Shown piece by piece: positions 8,304-15,772 of a stretch of DNA of 64,000 nt. Source of the stretch: Phascolarctobacterium sp. ET69. GTDB lineage: Bacteria > Bacillota > Negativicutes > Acidaminococcales > Acidaminococcaceae. The stretch is taken from contig NZ_JAMBLR010000001.1 of assembly GCF_023336935.1 (NCBI RefSeq), positions 124,001-188,000 on the forward strand, read 5' to 3'. The stretch's first letter is position 1; the number at the start of each line of letters is the position of its first letter. The position numbers and the translations under genes were made by a program. The notes below the pieces were generated by a model. That model had not been told where the DNA came from, made no database searches, and was given only the letters and a program-made list of their open reading frames with translations.

Positions 8304-9935
8304 ATGTTACAGAGAAAACATAAAATAGCCGGCGGCGTAATAGCGGTGCTGATAATTCTCGGCACGCTGGCAGTGCATGTGGCAGGCAATAAAGCCGCAG
8401 GCTTTGTAAACGAAATGGCCGACAGGCAGACGGTGCTGCAGGGCAAGCTGCAAATAGGGCATTTCAGCGCCAGTGTATCGGGCAATGTTGTGTTTGAAAA
8501 CGTAGTGTGGACTGCGCCTGACGGCAAAAAACTGGCCGAAGTACCGGAAATGAACGTTTCCGCCAACCTTTTTGATATCCTTAAGGGTTCTTTCGGCATT
8601 AACTCCATTAACAGCATTTCTATCGAAAAGCCGCAGTTTGCGGTAAATTACACCGATAAAGACGGGCTTGACATTATTAACTATATCAATTTTTCCGATA
8701 AGGATGATGAAACGCCGACAGAATTCCGCGGCATGGTGGAAATTACCGACGGCGCTCTGGCGCTTGACATGAACGGGCAGAAGCTTGATTTCAGCAATGT
8801 GGAAATGCAGGCTAATTTAAAAGAGTTCCCGGATATTAAATTTACTTTGCAGGGCAAAAACGGCGATGCTGATTTAATTGGCAGCATTGACAAGGTTTAT
8901 GACGATGTAACAATCGGAGCCGAAGTTAAAAACCTGCAAATTACTGAGCTTATGAAGGTTCTGCCTTCGTTTGGTGAACTGAGCATTACCGGCGGCGTTA
9001 TTAACGGCGCCAAACTTGCAGCTGGGCTGCACGATGCGAAGTGGAACCTTAACCTTGACGGCAGCCTGAGCGGCGTGGCAGGCAAGGCTTTGGGCTATAA
9101 CATTACCGATGGCGGCGGCAGCTTTGCCATTGACAACAATGCAGCTTCGTTTACCGCCGTTAAAGGCAAAGTGGAAGGGCAGGATGTTAACATGGACGGC
9201 AAAATCCTGTTCCAGAAACAGGGTATGCCTACTTATGATTTGAACGTGGCAGCGCCTTCCTTCCGCGTGGACGCTGTAAGCCCCGGCCTGGGCATTACCG
9301 ACAGCGTTAACATTAACGGCAAGGTAACAGGCCCGATTGACGCGCCTGTAATTAACGGCAGCTTTACCATGGATAAGCTGGAAGTTGCTCCGCTTGTGGC
9401 AACGGGCATTAACGGTAATTACAACTATACCAATGGCTTGGTAACGTTAAGCAACACTTACGCCAATGTTTACAGCGGTACTTTGGGCGTAAGCGGTACG
9501 GTAGAGGCAGCAACCAAAAACTTTGCGCTGCATCTTTCCGGCAGCGGTATGGACAGCACCGCGGTAACGGAAACGCAAATCAGCGGCCCGCTGAGCTTTG
9601 AAGCAGACGCCAGCGGCACCGGCAGTGCAGACAGCGCTGTTGCGGGCGGTACGTTTGTTATTGCGCCCGGTAATTTTGCAGGCGTTCCGTTTAACTCGCT
9701 TTCTGGTAATTTCAGCCGCGCCAACGGGCAGATGACCTTCTCCGGCATTACCATTGGCACACCGCTTGGCAGCTTTACCTCTAACGCCGTAATGAACTCT
9801 AATGGCAAAATTACTTTTGATAAAATGAGCGAATCAGGCTTTACCGCACCTACCAAAGAAGAAGTGCGCGAAAACGTGCGCCAGCAGGTTGGCGGAGCAG
9901 TAAAACAGGGCCTCGGCAAACTTTTCGGCAAGTAA
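8304..9935 (+). CDS. AsmA/TamB-like membrane-anchored protein
   Basis: A 543-residue protein with one N-terminal transmembrane segment (about residues 8-28) followed by a long beta-rich, Asn/Gly/Ser-rich region. The repeated strand patterns (xGxVxGxIDxPVINGSFTM and similar) match the AsmA/TamB/YhdP superfamily. Such proteins are anchored in the inner membrane and are thought to form lipid-conducting grooves to the outer membrane. It ends in a basic amphipathic tail. The ATG at 8304 has GGGGTGA 6 bases upstream; a GTG at 8295 in the same frame is less likely. The neighbour ruvX is not functionally related. The family call is by character, not by alignment. Confidence 0.75.
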   Translation: MLQRKHKIAGGVIAVLIILGTLAVHVAGNKAAGFVNEMADRQTVLQGKLQIGHFSASVSGNVVFENVVWTAPDGKKLAEVPEMNVSANLFDILKGSFGINSINSISIEKPQFAVNYTDKDGLDIINYINFSDKDDETPTEFRGMVEITDGALALDMNGQKLDFSNVEMQANLKEFPDIKFTLQGKNGDADLIGSIDKVYDDVTIGAEVKNLQITELMKVLPSFGELSITGGVINGAKLAAGLHDAKWNLNLDGSLSGVAGKALGYNITDGGGSFAIDNNAASFTAVKGKVEGQDVNMDGKILFQKQGMPTYDLNVAAPSFRVDAVSPGLGITDSVNINGKVTGPIDAPVINGSFTMDKLEVAPLVATGINGNYNYTNGLVTLSNTYANVYSGTLGVSGTVEAATKNFALHLSGSGMDSTAVTETQISGPLSFEADASGTGSADSAVAGGTFVIAPGNFAGVPFNSLSGNFSRANGQMTFSGITIGTPLGSFTSNAVMNSNGKITFDKMSESGFTAPTKEEVRENVRQQVGGAVKQGLGKLFGK

Positions 9936-9948
9936 AAATTAACGCAGC

Positions 9949-9980
9949 AGCGTCCGTATTTTCAGCGGGCGCTGTTTTTG
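9949..9980 (+). terminator. intrinsic terminator after the AsmA-like gene
   Basis: 9-bp stem with two G-U pairs, AGCGTCCGT (9949-9957) / GCGGGCGCT (9965-9973), followed by GTTTTTGTTT. Confidence 0.85.
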
Positions 9981-10007
9981 TTTAAGTAAATTTCACTTAT
10001 CCTTTTA

Positions 10008-10037
10008 TTGACAGTTAGCGGTATGATACGATAAAAT
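10008..10037 (+). promoter_or_regulatory. promoter of the DUF1292-mltG unit
   Basis: -35 TTGACA (10008-10013), 18-base spacer, -10 TAAAAT (10032-10037), placed between the upstream terminator and the DUF1292 gene. Confidence 0.75.
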
Positions 10038-10076
10038 AAACCTAATTATACTTATGCTTTAAGAAAGAGGTACAAA

Positions 10077-10427
10077 ATGGACGATAACAAAGAATTTGAG
10101 CTTGAGCATGACCATATCGACGAAGAAGAAATCGTAGTTATTACCGACGAGGACGGCAACGAAATGTATTTCCGTGAGGAAATGGTTATCCCCGTTGGTG
10201 AAAAGAGCTTTGCGGTTCTTTCCGCTTTGGACGCTGACGACTGCGGCTGCGAAGATGAAGAATGCCATTGCCATGATGAAGAAGACGATGACGATGACAA
10301 TGTAATCATTGCCCGCATTGACTTTGACGAAGACGGCAACGAAATTTATCTTGGCCCTACCGACGAGGAGTTTGAAGAAGTTAAAGCGGCTTACGAAAAA
10401 CTCGTTGCCGAATGGGACGAAGAATAA
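10077..10427 (+). CDS. DUF1292 domain protein (YrzB family)
   Basis: A 116-residue, extremely acidic protein. It holds two copies of the motif ITDEDGNEMYFR / IDFDEDGNEIYLG typical of DUF1292. Between them lies a cysteine/histidine cluster (residues about 60-67, CGCEDEECHCH) and a run of aspartates, which could bind metal. The function of the family is unknown. A DUF1292 gene next to ruvX and mltG is conserved in Firmicutes (yrzB in B. subtilis). The Cys/His cluster is larger than I would expect for the family. Confidence 0.85.
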   Translation: MDDNKEFELEHDHIDEEEIVVITDEDGNEMYFREEMVIPVGEKSFAVLSALDADDCGCEDEECHCHDEEDDDDDNVIIARIDFDEDGNEIYLGPTDEEFEEVKAAYEKLVAEWDEE

Positions 10428-10437
10428 TTAAACTGCC

Positions 10438-10463
10438 TGCCGGACCTCTGGTCCGGCATTTTT
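10438..10463 (+). terminator. intrinsic terminator after DUF1292
   Basis: 9-bp perfect stem TGCCGGACC (10438-10446) / GGTCCGGCA (10450-10458) with a 3-base loop and T5 tail. It stands between DUF1292 and mltG, so mltG is expressed by read-through or from an unseen promoter. Confidence 0.88.
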
Positions 10464-10492
10464 AAAGTACGAATGTTTAGGGGCGGCGTAGC

Positions 10493-11506
10493 ATGAGAAA
10501 AATATTACCGTTTTTTATGAGCACTTTGCTGGTAATATTTGTAGCATCTTACTGGGTTTTAAATTATACGGGCAACAATGCCGATTTAGCCGACGGCAAA
10601 ACCTACGTTATTACGGTAGAAAACGGCATGACGGCGGCAGACATTGCCAATATGCTGCATAAGCAGAAACTTATTAAACGCCCTGAAAGCTTCAGGCTGG
10701 AAGCGCGTTTTATGGGCTTGGAAGGCAAATTGCAGGCCGGAAGCTACGAAATTGAAGCAGGAAAATCAAACGGCGAAATTATAGATATTCTGGCGCGCGG
10801 GCAGGTTAAAACCGTAAGCTTTACCGTGCCTGAAGGCTACACGGTAGAAAAAACTGCGGCCAAACTGGCGGCGGAAGGGCTGGGCGATGCGGAAAAATTT
10901 AAAGAAGCCGCACGCAATTACACTCCGTATAAATATATGGAAACCAATAATGCCGATGTAAAATACAAGGCAGAAGGCTTTATTTTCCCTTCAACCTACC
11001 AGTTTAACGACAGCATGACGGAAAAAGACATGCTTGCCATGATGGTTAGGGAGTTTAACACGCAGATTAACCACGAAAAAATCGGCGAAGCGGCAGAAAA
11101 AACCAAAATGTCCATTCACGATATAGTAACCATTGCCTCAATGGTGGAACTGGAAGCCGTTTTTAAAGAAGAACAGCCGCGCATTGCCGGTGTTTTTCTG
11201 CGCCGCTTGCAAATTTATATGCCCATTCAGTCGGATACAACCATTCAATATATACTGGGCGGAGAACAGAAGGCCGAAATCACTATTGCCGATACGCGCA
11301 TCGAAAATCCGTACAACACGTATGTTAACTCCGGTCTGCCGCCGGGACCGGTTGGCAGCCCCGGCATGGACGCCATTAAAGCCGTGCTGAACCCAGAAAA
11401 TACGGATTATTTATACTTTGTGGCCGAAAAAGACGGGCACCACCGTTTTACGCGCACTTACGAAGAACATTTACAGGCGATAGAAGATATTCACGGCCCG
11501 CAGTAA
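10493..11506 (+). CDS. mltG: Endolytic murein transglycosylase MltG (YceG-like)
   Basis: Inner-membrane lytic transglycosylase that cuts nascent glycan strands and sets their length. The 337 residues comprise an N-terminal membrane anchor (about residues 5-24), a LysM-like region (TYVITVENGMTAADIA) and the YceG catalytic domain. The catalytic glutamate lies in the conserved ASMVELEA motif near residue 222. NPYNTYVNSGLPPGP and the C-terminal HHRFTRTYEEH signature are both intact. It is followed after 9 bases by the U32 gene; the pair mltG-U32 is common in Firmicutes. Confidence 0.96.
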   Translation: MRKILPFFMSTLLVIFVASYWVLNYTGNNADLADGKTYVITVENGMTAADIANMLHKQKLIKRPESFRLEARFMGLEGKLQAGSYEIEAGKSNGEIIDILARGQVKTVSFTVPEGYTVEKTAAKLAAEGLGDAEKFKEAARNYTPYKYMETNNADVKYKAEGFIFPSTYQFNDSMTEKDMLAMMVREFNTQINHEKIGEAAEKTKMSIHDIVTIASMVELEAVFKEEQPRIAGVFLRRLQIYMPIQSDTTIQYILGGEQKAEITIADTRIENPYNTYVNSGLPPGPVGSPGMDAIKAVLNPENTDYLYFVAEKDGHHRFTRTYEEHLQAIEDIHGPQ

Positions 11507-11515
11507 GGAAGGAAC

Positions 11516-12748
11516 ATGACAAGAAAATTTGTTAAGCCGGAGCTTTTGGCACCGGCAGGAAATATGGAAAAGTGCAAAATGGCGCTGCGCTACGGTGCGG
11601 ATGCCGTTTACCTGGGCGGCAAAATGTTTGGCCTGCGCGCTTTTGCCAATAATTTTGAAATTGACGAAATTAAAGAAGCGGCAGATTTTGCCCATTCTTT
11701 AGGCAAAAAAGTTTATGTAACCGTAAACATTTTTGCGCATAACAGCGATATTGAAAAACTGCCGGAATACTTGCAAGAACTGCAAAAAGCAGGCGCGGAC
11801 GCGCTTTTGATAAGCGACCTTGGCGTATGGCAGACGGCGCGGCGCGTTGTGCCCGGCATGCCGCTGCACGTAAGCACGCAGGCTAACACCACCAACTGGG
11901 CAAGCGTACAGGCGTGGCATGATTTGGGCGCGGAACGCGTAGTGCTGGCGCGCGAACTTTCGCTGGAAGAAATTGCACAAATCGGCGCTAAAACTACTGT
12001 GGAACTGGAAGCCTTTGTACACGGCGCAATGTGCATATCCTACAGCGGACGCTGCCTTTTAAGCAGTTACCTTACTGGGCGCGACGGCAACCGCGGCGCA
12101 TGTGCGCAGGCCTGCCGCTGGGAATACACCCTGCACGAAAAGAACCGCCCCGGCGAAAGCTACGATATTGAAGAAGACGAGCACGGTACCTATGTAATGA
12201 ACAGCAAGGATTTATGCCTTATTGCGCGCATACCGCAGCTTGTTAAAGCAGGTATTTGCAGCTTGAAAATAGAAGGCCGCATGAAAAGCGTGCATTATGT
12301 GGCAACCGTGGTCAGCGTGTACCGCAAGGCAATTGACGCTTACATGAAAGACCCGGATGGCTACAAAGTGCTGCCTGAGTGGATTGAAGAACTGAACAAG
12401 GTATCGCACCGCCCTTATACCGAAGGCTTTGCCTTTGGCACGCCCGGCGCGGATGCGCAGGTTTATACCACCAGCAGCTACGAACAGACGCACGATTTTG
12501 TGGGCATTGTTTTAAGCTACGATAAAGCAAACAAAAAAGCGCTGATTGAACAGCGCAACAACGTAAAAAACGGCGAAAAGCTGGAACTTTTAATGACGGA
12601 CGGCACCTTAATGCCGCTGGAACTTAAAAATATGCAGGACGAAGAAGGCACGCCCATCGAATGTGCGCCGCACGCACGCCAGCACTTTTGGATTGACTGC
12701 GCTGCGGAGCTTCTGCCCGATTCGCTGCTGCGGAGGAAATTTATATGA
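11516..12748 (+). CDS. U32 family peptidase-like tRNA hydroxylation protein (TrhP/YegQ type)
   Basis: A 410-residue U32 protein. TrhP homologues (YrrN/YrrO in B. subtilis, YegQ in E. coli) are needed for prephenate-dependent 5-hydroxylation of uridine 34 in tRNA rather than proteolysis. Signatures are the N-terminal ELLAPAGNMEKC-like start, the ADAVYLGG strand, and the cysteine set near residues 170-205 (MCISYSGRC, GACAQACRWEY) that likely holds an Fe-S cluster. KIEGRMKS is also present. A GGAAGGAA site precedes the ATG. It overlaps the next gene by 4 bases. Confidence 0.92.
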   Translation: MTRKFVKPELLAPAGNMEKCKMALRYGADAVYLGGKMFGLRAFANNFEIDEIKEAADFAHSLGKKVYVTVNIFAHNSDIEKLPEYLQELQKAGADALLISDLGVWQTARRVVPGMPLHVSTQANTTNWASVQAWHDLGAERVVLARELSLEEIAQIGAKTTVELEAFVHGAMCISYSGRCLLSSYLTGRDGNRGACAQACRWEYTLHEKNRPGESYDIEEDEHGTYVMNSKDLCLIARIPQLVKAGICSLKIEGRMKSVHYVATVVSVYRKAIDAYMKDPDGYKVLPEWIEELNKVSHRPYTEGFAFGTPGADAQVYTTSSYEQTHDFVGIVLSYDKANKKALIEQRNNVKNGEKLELLMTDGTLMPLELKNMQDEEGTPIECAPHARQHFWIDCAAELLPDSLLRRKFI

Positions 12749-12972
12749 GCGACGACCGAAGTATTATCTATCTGCGCGTGGCGCCGGAACGCATTGCCGA
12801 CGTAAACTGGATTATGGAAGGTTATGAACACCTGGCGCTTGTTACAACCGAAGACCCGCGTGAAGGCGTGGTTAAACTTTTGGGCACGCCCGATACCTAC
12901 AACGACGTAATGGAAATAATTGAAAACATGCCCTTTACGGTAGAAATTCTGGAAGGCGAGCCGGTTTTATAG
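12745..12972 (+). CDS. DUF4911 domain protein
   Basis: A 75-residue protein, coupled to the U32 gene by an ATGA overlap. It shows the pattern of a small ferredoxin-like or ACT-like fold: an RVAPERIADVNWIMEGYEHLALV segment in which a strand is followed by a helix, then a strand with a T.D...G...L motif. It fits the DUF4911 family, whose function is unknown. Its conserved place after U32 genes suggests a tie to tRNA modification or to that protein, which is inference only. Confidence 0.75.
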   Translation: MSDDRSIIYLRVAPERIADVNWIMEGYEHLALVTTEDPREGVVKLLGTPDTYNDVMEIIENMPFTVEILEGEPVL

Positions 12973-13000
12973 TGACAGCAGGCAGTATTTATGATAAAAT
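12972..13000 (+). promoter_or_regulatory. promoter of the pepP-like/efp unit
   Basis: -35 GTGACA (12972-12977), 17-base spacer, -10 TAAAAT (12995-13000). Confidence 0.6.
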
Positions 13001-13040
13001 ATAATGGTATTATTGTTTAGGAAAGACTGGTGGAGTGGAA

Positions 13041-14105
13041 ATGATGCAGCGTTTGGGCAGGTTTTTAAGCCTGATGGCCAAAAACGGGCTTGACTGCGTT
13101 ATTGTGAAGGATATACCGACAATCCGCTATCTGTCAGGCTTCCGCGGCGACAGCAGCCTGCTTTATGTTGACGCCAAAAGCACGGTTTTAATAACCGACG
13201 GGCGCTACACTACGCAGGCAGAAGGCGAAGTGCAGCATTACTGCCGTGTATTTACCTACACCGGCGATATCTGGCAGGCAGCGGCGGATTTTGCCAAGGC
13301 GCATACCCAAATTGGTTTTGACGGCGCAGCTTACAGCTATAACGATTACCAGAGCCTTAAAGAGGCAGTAAGCGGCAAAGAGCTTTTAAACATTGATTTA
13401 AAGTATCTGCGCATGGTTAAAGACGAACGCGAACTGAACCTGATGTGGAAGGCCTTTAAAATTGCCGACCAGGCGTTTTTAAAACTGCTGCCGGAAATTA
13501 AACCCGGCATGACGGAAAAAGCGCTGGCTGCAAGGCTTGAATACTACATGAGCAGTATGGGCAGCGAAAAACCTTCGTTTGATACGATTATCGCCTCCGG
13601 CGCGCGCAGCGCTCTGCCGCACGGCATGGCAAGCGATAAACAGATTGAAATAGGTGATTTTATTACCTTCGACTTTGGTGCTGTGTACGACGGTTATCAT
13701 TCCGACATGACAAGAACGGTTGTGCTCGGCATGGCCAATTCGTGGCACAAGGAAATTTACACCATAGTTGAAGAAGCCCAGTGGCGCGGTTTAAAAAGCG
13801 CAAAGCCCGGCATGACGGGCGCGGAGCTTGACGCGATTGTAAGAGAATACATTACCTCGCGCGGCTACGGCGAAAACTACGTGCACGGGCTGGGGCACGG
13901 CGTGGGCCTTGAAATTCACGAAATGCCCAATATCAACAAACGCGGTACTGATGTTGTGCTGGAGCCCGGCATGACATTCAGCATAGAACCAGGTATTTAC
14001 ATTCCCGGCAAGGGCGGTGTACGTATCGAAGACACGGTTGTATTGACGGATGACGGCGCTAAAGTGCTGTGCGGCGTTAAAAAGCAACTGATGGAAATTG
14101 TTTAA
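13041..14105 (+). CDS. M24 family Xaa-Pro aminopeptidase/dipeptidase
   Basis: Metallopeptidase removing residues N-terminal to proline. It has an N-terminal creatinase-like domain (residues 1-125) and a C-terminal pita-bread domain. The five metal ligands can be placed: Asp in FDFGAVYDG, Asp in YHSDMTRT, His in GLGHGVGLEIHE, and two Glu in SIEPGIY and VRIEDTV. The 354-residue length is normal. ATG 13041 (or 13044) is preferred over an upstream GTG at 13035 because the GGTGGAG ribosome site would overlap the GTG. It precedes efp, the same pair as yqhT-efp in B. subtilis; EF-P acts on proline-rich synthesis and this enzyme on proline peptides. Confidence 0.93.
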   Translation: MMQRLGRFLSLMAKNGLDCVIVKDIPTIRYLSGFRGDSSLLYVDAKSTVLITDGRYTTQAEGEVQHYCRVFTYTGDIWQAAADFAKAHTQIGFDGAAYSYNDYQSLKEAVSGKELLNIDLKYLRMVKDERELNLMWKAFKIADQAFLKLLPEIKPGMTEKALAARLEYYMSSMGSEKPSFDTIIASGARSALPHGMASDKQIEIGDFITFDFGAVYDGYHSDMTRTVVLGMANSWHKEIYTIVEEAQWRGLKSAKPGMTGAELDAIVREYITSRGYGENYVHGLGHGVGLEIHEMPNINKRGTDVVLEPGMTFSIEPGIYIPGKGGVRIEDTVVLTDDGAKVLCGVKKQLMEIV

Positions 14106-14130
14106 TTTTAAATAAACAGGAGGAGCATTT

Positions 14131-14688
14131 ATGATTTCAACCAACGAATTTAAAACCAACGTAACTGTTACCATCGATGGCGACGCATGGCAGGTTGTAG
14201 AATTCCAGCATGTAAAACCGGGCAAAGGCGCAGCTTTTGTACGTGCTAAAATGCGCAACATGTGCACCGGTGCCGTTGTAGAACGCACCTTCAACGCAGG
14301 CGAACGTCTGCCGAAAGCACATATCGACCGCCGCGCAATGCAGTATCTGTATGAATCCGACGGCAATTATGTATTCATGGACAACGAAACCTACGAACAG
14401 TCCGAACTTACCAAAGAACAGCTTGGCAATGCCATCAACTTCCTTAAAGAAAACATGGATGCCAAAATCATGATTTACAACGGCCGCGTTATCGGCGTTG
14501 ACCTGCCGAACACCGTTGAACTGACTGTTGTTAAAACCGACCCGGGCATCCGCGGCGATACGGCTACCGGCGGCAGCAAACCCGCAACCATGGACACCGG
14601 CTATGTTGTTAAAGTACCTCTGTTCATTAACGAAGGCGACGTACTCAACATTGATACCCGTACCGGCGAATACATTTCCCGCGCATAA
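14131..14688 (+). CDS. efp: Elongation factor P
   Basis: tRNA-shaped factor that rescues ribosomes stalled on polyproline. The 185 residues have the three beta-barrel domains. The loop that reaches the peptidyl-transferase centre reads KPGKGAAF, with Lys32 at the tip, the residue modified in many species; a PGKG loop is found in lineages with 5-aminopentanol-type or unmodified lysine. The C-terminal signature [17 protein letters not shown] is intact. An AGGAGG site precedes the start, and a strong terminator follows. Confidence 0.98.
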   Translation: MISTNEFKTNVTVTIDGDAWQVVEFQHVKPGKGAAFVRAKMRNMCTGAVVERTFNAGERLPKAHIDRRAMQYLYESDGNYVFMDNETYEQSELTKEQLGNAINFLKENMDAKIMIYNGRVIGVDLPNTVELTVVKTDPGIRGDTATGGSKPATMDTGYVVKVPLFINEGDVLNIDTRTGEYISRA

Positions 14689-14728
14689 CTTAACTGAGCG
14701 CCGATTATAAAATTTATAATTACGCAAA

Positions 14729-14759
14729 AGAGCTGAACTTTATGTTCGGCTCTTTTTTT
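14729..14759 (+). terminator. intrinsic terminator of efp
   Basis: 10-bp stem AGAGCTGAAC (14729-14738) / GTTCGGCTCT (14744-14753) with one G-T pair, then a T-run to 14759. Confidence 0.92.
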
Positions 14760-14765
14760 GTACAT

Positions 14766-14918
14766 ACAGGAAACCACTGTTTATATTCAGCTTGGCAAAA
14801 CGTCGCTCCTAATTGCGTACGCAAACACGGCTGCGCAGCGGTTTGCGCATGGAGGATACAACAGTGATTTAGCCGTCGCGATTTTGCTCTGCGCTTCATT
14901 TAAACAGTGGTTTCCTGT
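14766..14918. mobile_element. MITE-like 153-bp element with 18-bp terminal inverted repeats
   Basis: ACAGGAAACCACTGTTTA (14766-14783) recurs as its exact inverse complement at 14901-14918. The next bases inward also match partly (ATTCAGC against ATGAAGC), and an internal pair of GCAAAA-containing arms allows one long hairpin. A 69-codon open frame crosses it but has no ribosome site and ends outside, so I do not call it a gene. No clear target duplication is seen in the flanks, and no other copy occurs in the window. A transposase-less element is the simplest reading; a structured RNA is the alternative. Confidence 0.6.
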
Positions 14919-14974
14919 TCATAAAGCAAGTAAAAACAGTAACTGTAAAATTGCTTATAAGTTATAGTAATAAA

Positions 14975-15004
14975 TTGCCGCTTATGCTATGATTAAATTA
15001 TAAA
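14975..15004 (+). promoter_or_regulatory. possible promoter of the small membrane-protein gene
   Basis: -35 TTGCCG (14975-14980), 18-base spacer, -10 TATAAA (14999-15004), 40 bases before the start codon. Confidence 0.45.
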
Positions 15005-15043
15005 AGGTTCGTTATGCCATAATTAAACGGGTGGTGGCGTGTT

Positions 15044-15661
15044 ATGGAGAAAATTAAAAGCATACTGCGTTTTTTGCCGGTGTTTATATTTATTGTTGCT
15101 GTAATTGCACTTTTTAACAGCTACGGAGATATGCAGAAGGTGCGCCCGGCTGATGAGTATAAGGATATGGGCGTTTACACGTTTTACCCGCAAAGGGTAA
15201 TGCCGCTGCAAAAAGAAACCAATTTTAGCGGCAAAATGAAAAGAAGAAACCCCACAACTACAGTTTATGCCGTAGATTACTGGACGGAAGAAAACAGGAA
15301 AAATAAACTGGCGGCAGCAGCCGAAAAGATGCCGGAGCCTGAAAACTGGCGTGAAAAAATTGAACAGGGCAAAAGGTTGAGAGGTAAGCTGCGTTTTGTG
15401 AACGAGTATAATTATATCCTTGAAAAAGGCGGCATTGAAAGCAGCGCCCAACAAATTGTTGATGAAGGAAAACCTGTTGAACGCCGCGTGCTTTATATAC
15501 CGGAAGAAAAATCATATATTACTGTTGAAAAAGATATGACAGCAGAAGATTACGTAGACGAACAGATTGGTTACAACAAAAAAGTTGCTATGGCAGCACT
15601 TACCTGTATTGTGGCGTTTGCCGCATACTATGCCGTAAAATATTTTGCTAAGTCAAAATGA
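15044..15661 (+). CDS. Hypothetical membrane protein
   Basis: Not recognised. The 205 residues begin with a hydrophobic segment (about 9-25) and end with a second (about 180-198), followed by a short basic tail. The roughly 150 residues between are charged and soluble, rich in Lys/Glu, so the topology would be a loop held by two membrane anchors. It has no cysteines in the membrane-proximal part and no enzyme motif I can see. It stands alone between the MITE-like element and the autotransporter, whose convergent end shares its terminator. Confidence 0.7.
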   Translation: MEKIKSILRFLPVFIFIVAVIALFNSYGDMQKVRPADEYKDMGVYTFYPQRVMPLQKETNFSGKMKRRNPTTTVYAVDYWTEENRKNKLAAAAEKMPEPENWREKIEQGKRLRGKLRFVNEYNYILEKGGIESSAQQIVDEGKPVERRVLYIPEEKSYITVEKDMTAEDYVDEQIGYNKKVAMAALTCIVAFAAYYAVKYFAKSK

Positions 15662-15710
15662 TGCCATTAAAACGTTTTATAACTGCCGTTAAAACATAAT
15701 TTTTATAAAA

Positions 15711-15750
15711 AACAACCGGAAGCATTATACTGTGCCGCCGGTTGTTTTTG
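15711..15750. terminator. bidirectional terminator between convergent genes
   Basis: 9-bp stem AACAACCGG (15711-15719) / CCGGTTGTT (15738-15746), with T-runs on both sides (TTTT after it on the plus strand, TTTTTTATAAAA on the minus strand). It serves the gene ending at 15661 and the autotransporter ending at 15773. Confidence 0.85.
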
Positions 15751-15772
15751 CTTATATGTTTGTTTTATAAAG

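Noticed and set aside
14755-14925. Target-site duplication around the MITE-like element
   Set aside because: The flanks TACAT and TCATA do not match as a direct repeat; no duplication can be claimed.
14758-14967. 69-codon open frame over the inverted-repeat element
   Set aside because: No ribosome site, begins in the efp terminator tail, and is explained by the MITE-like element.
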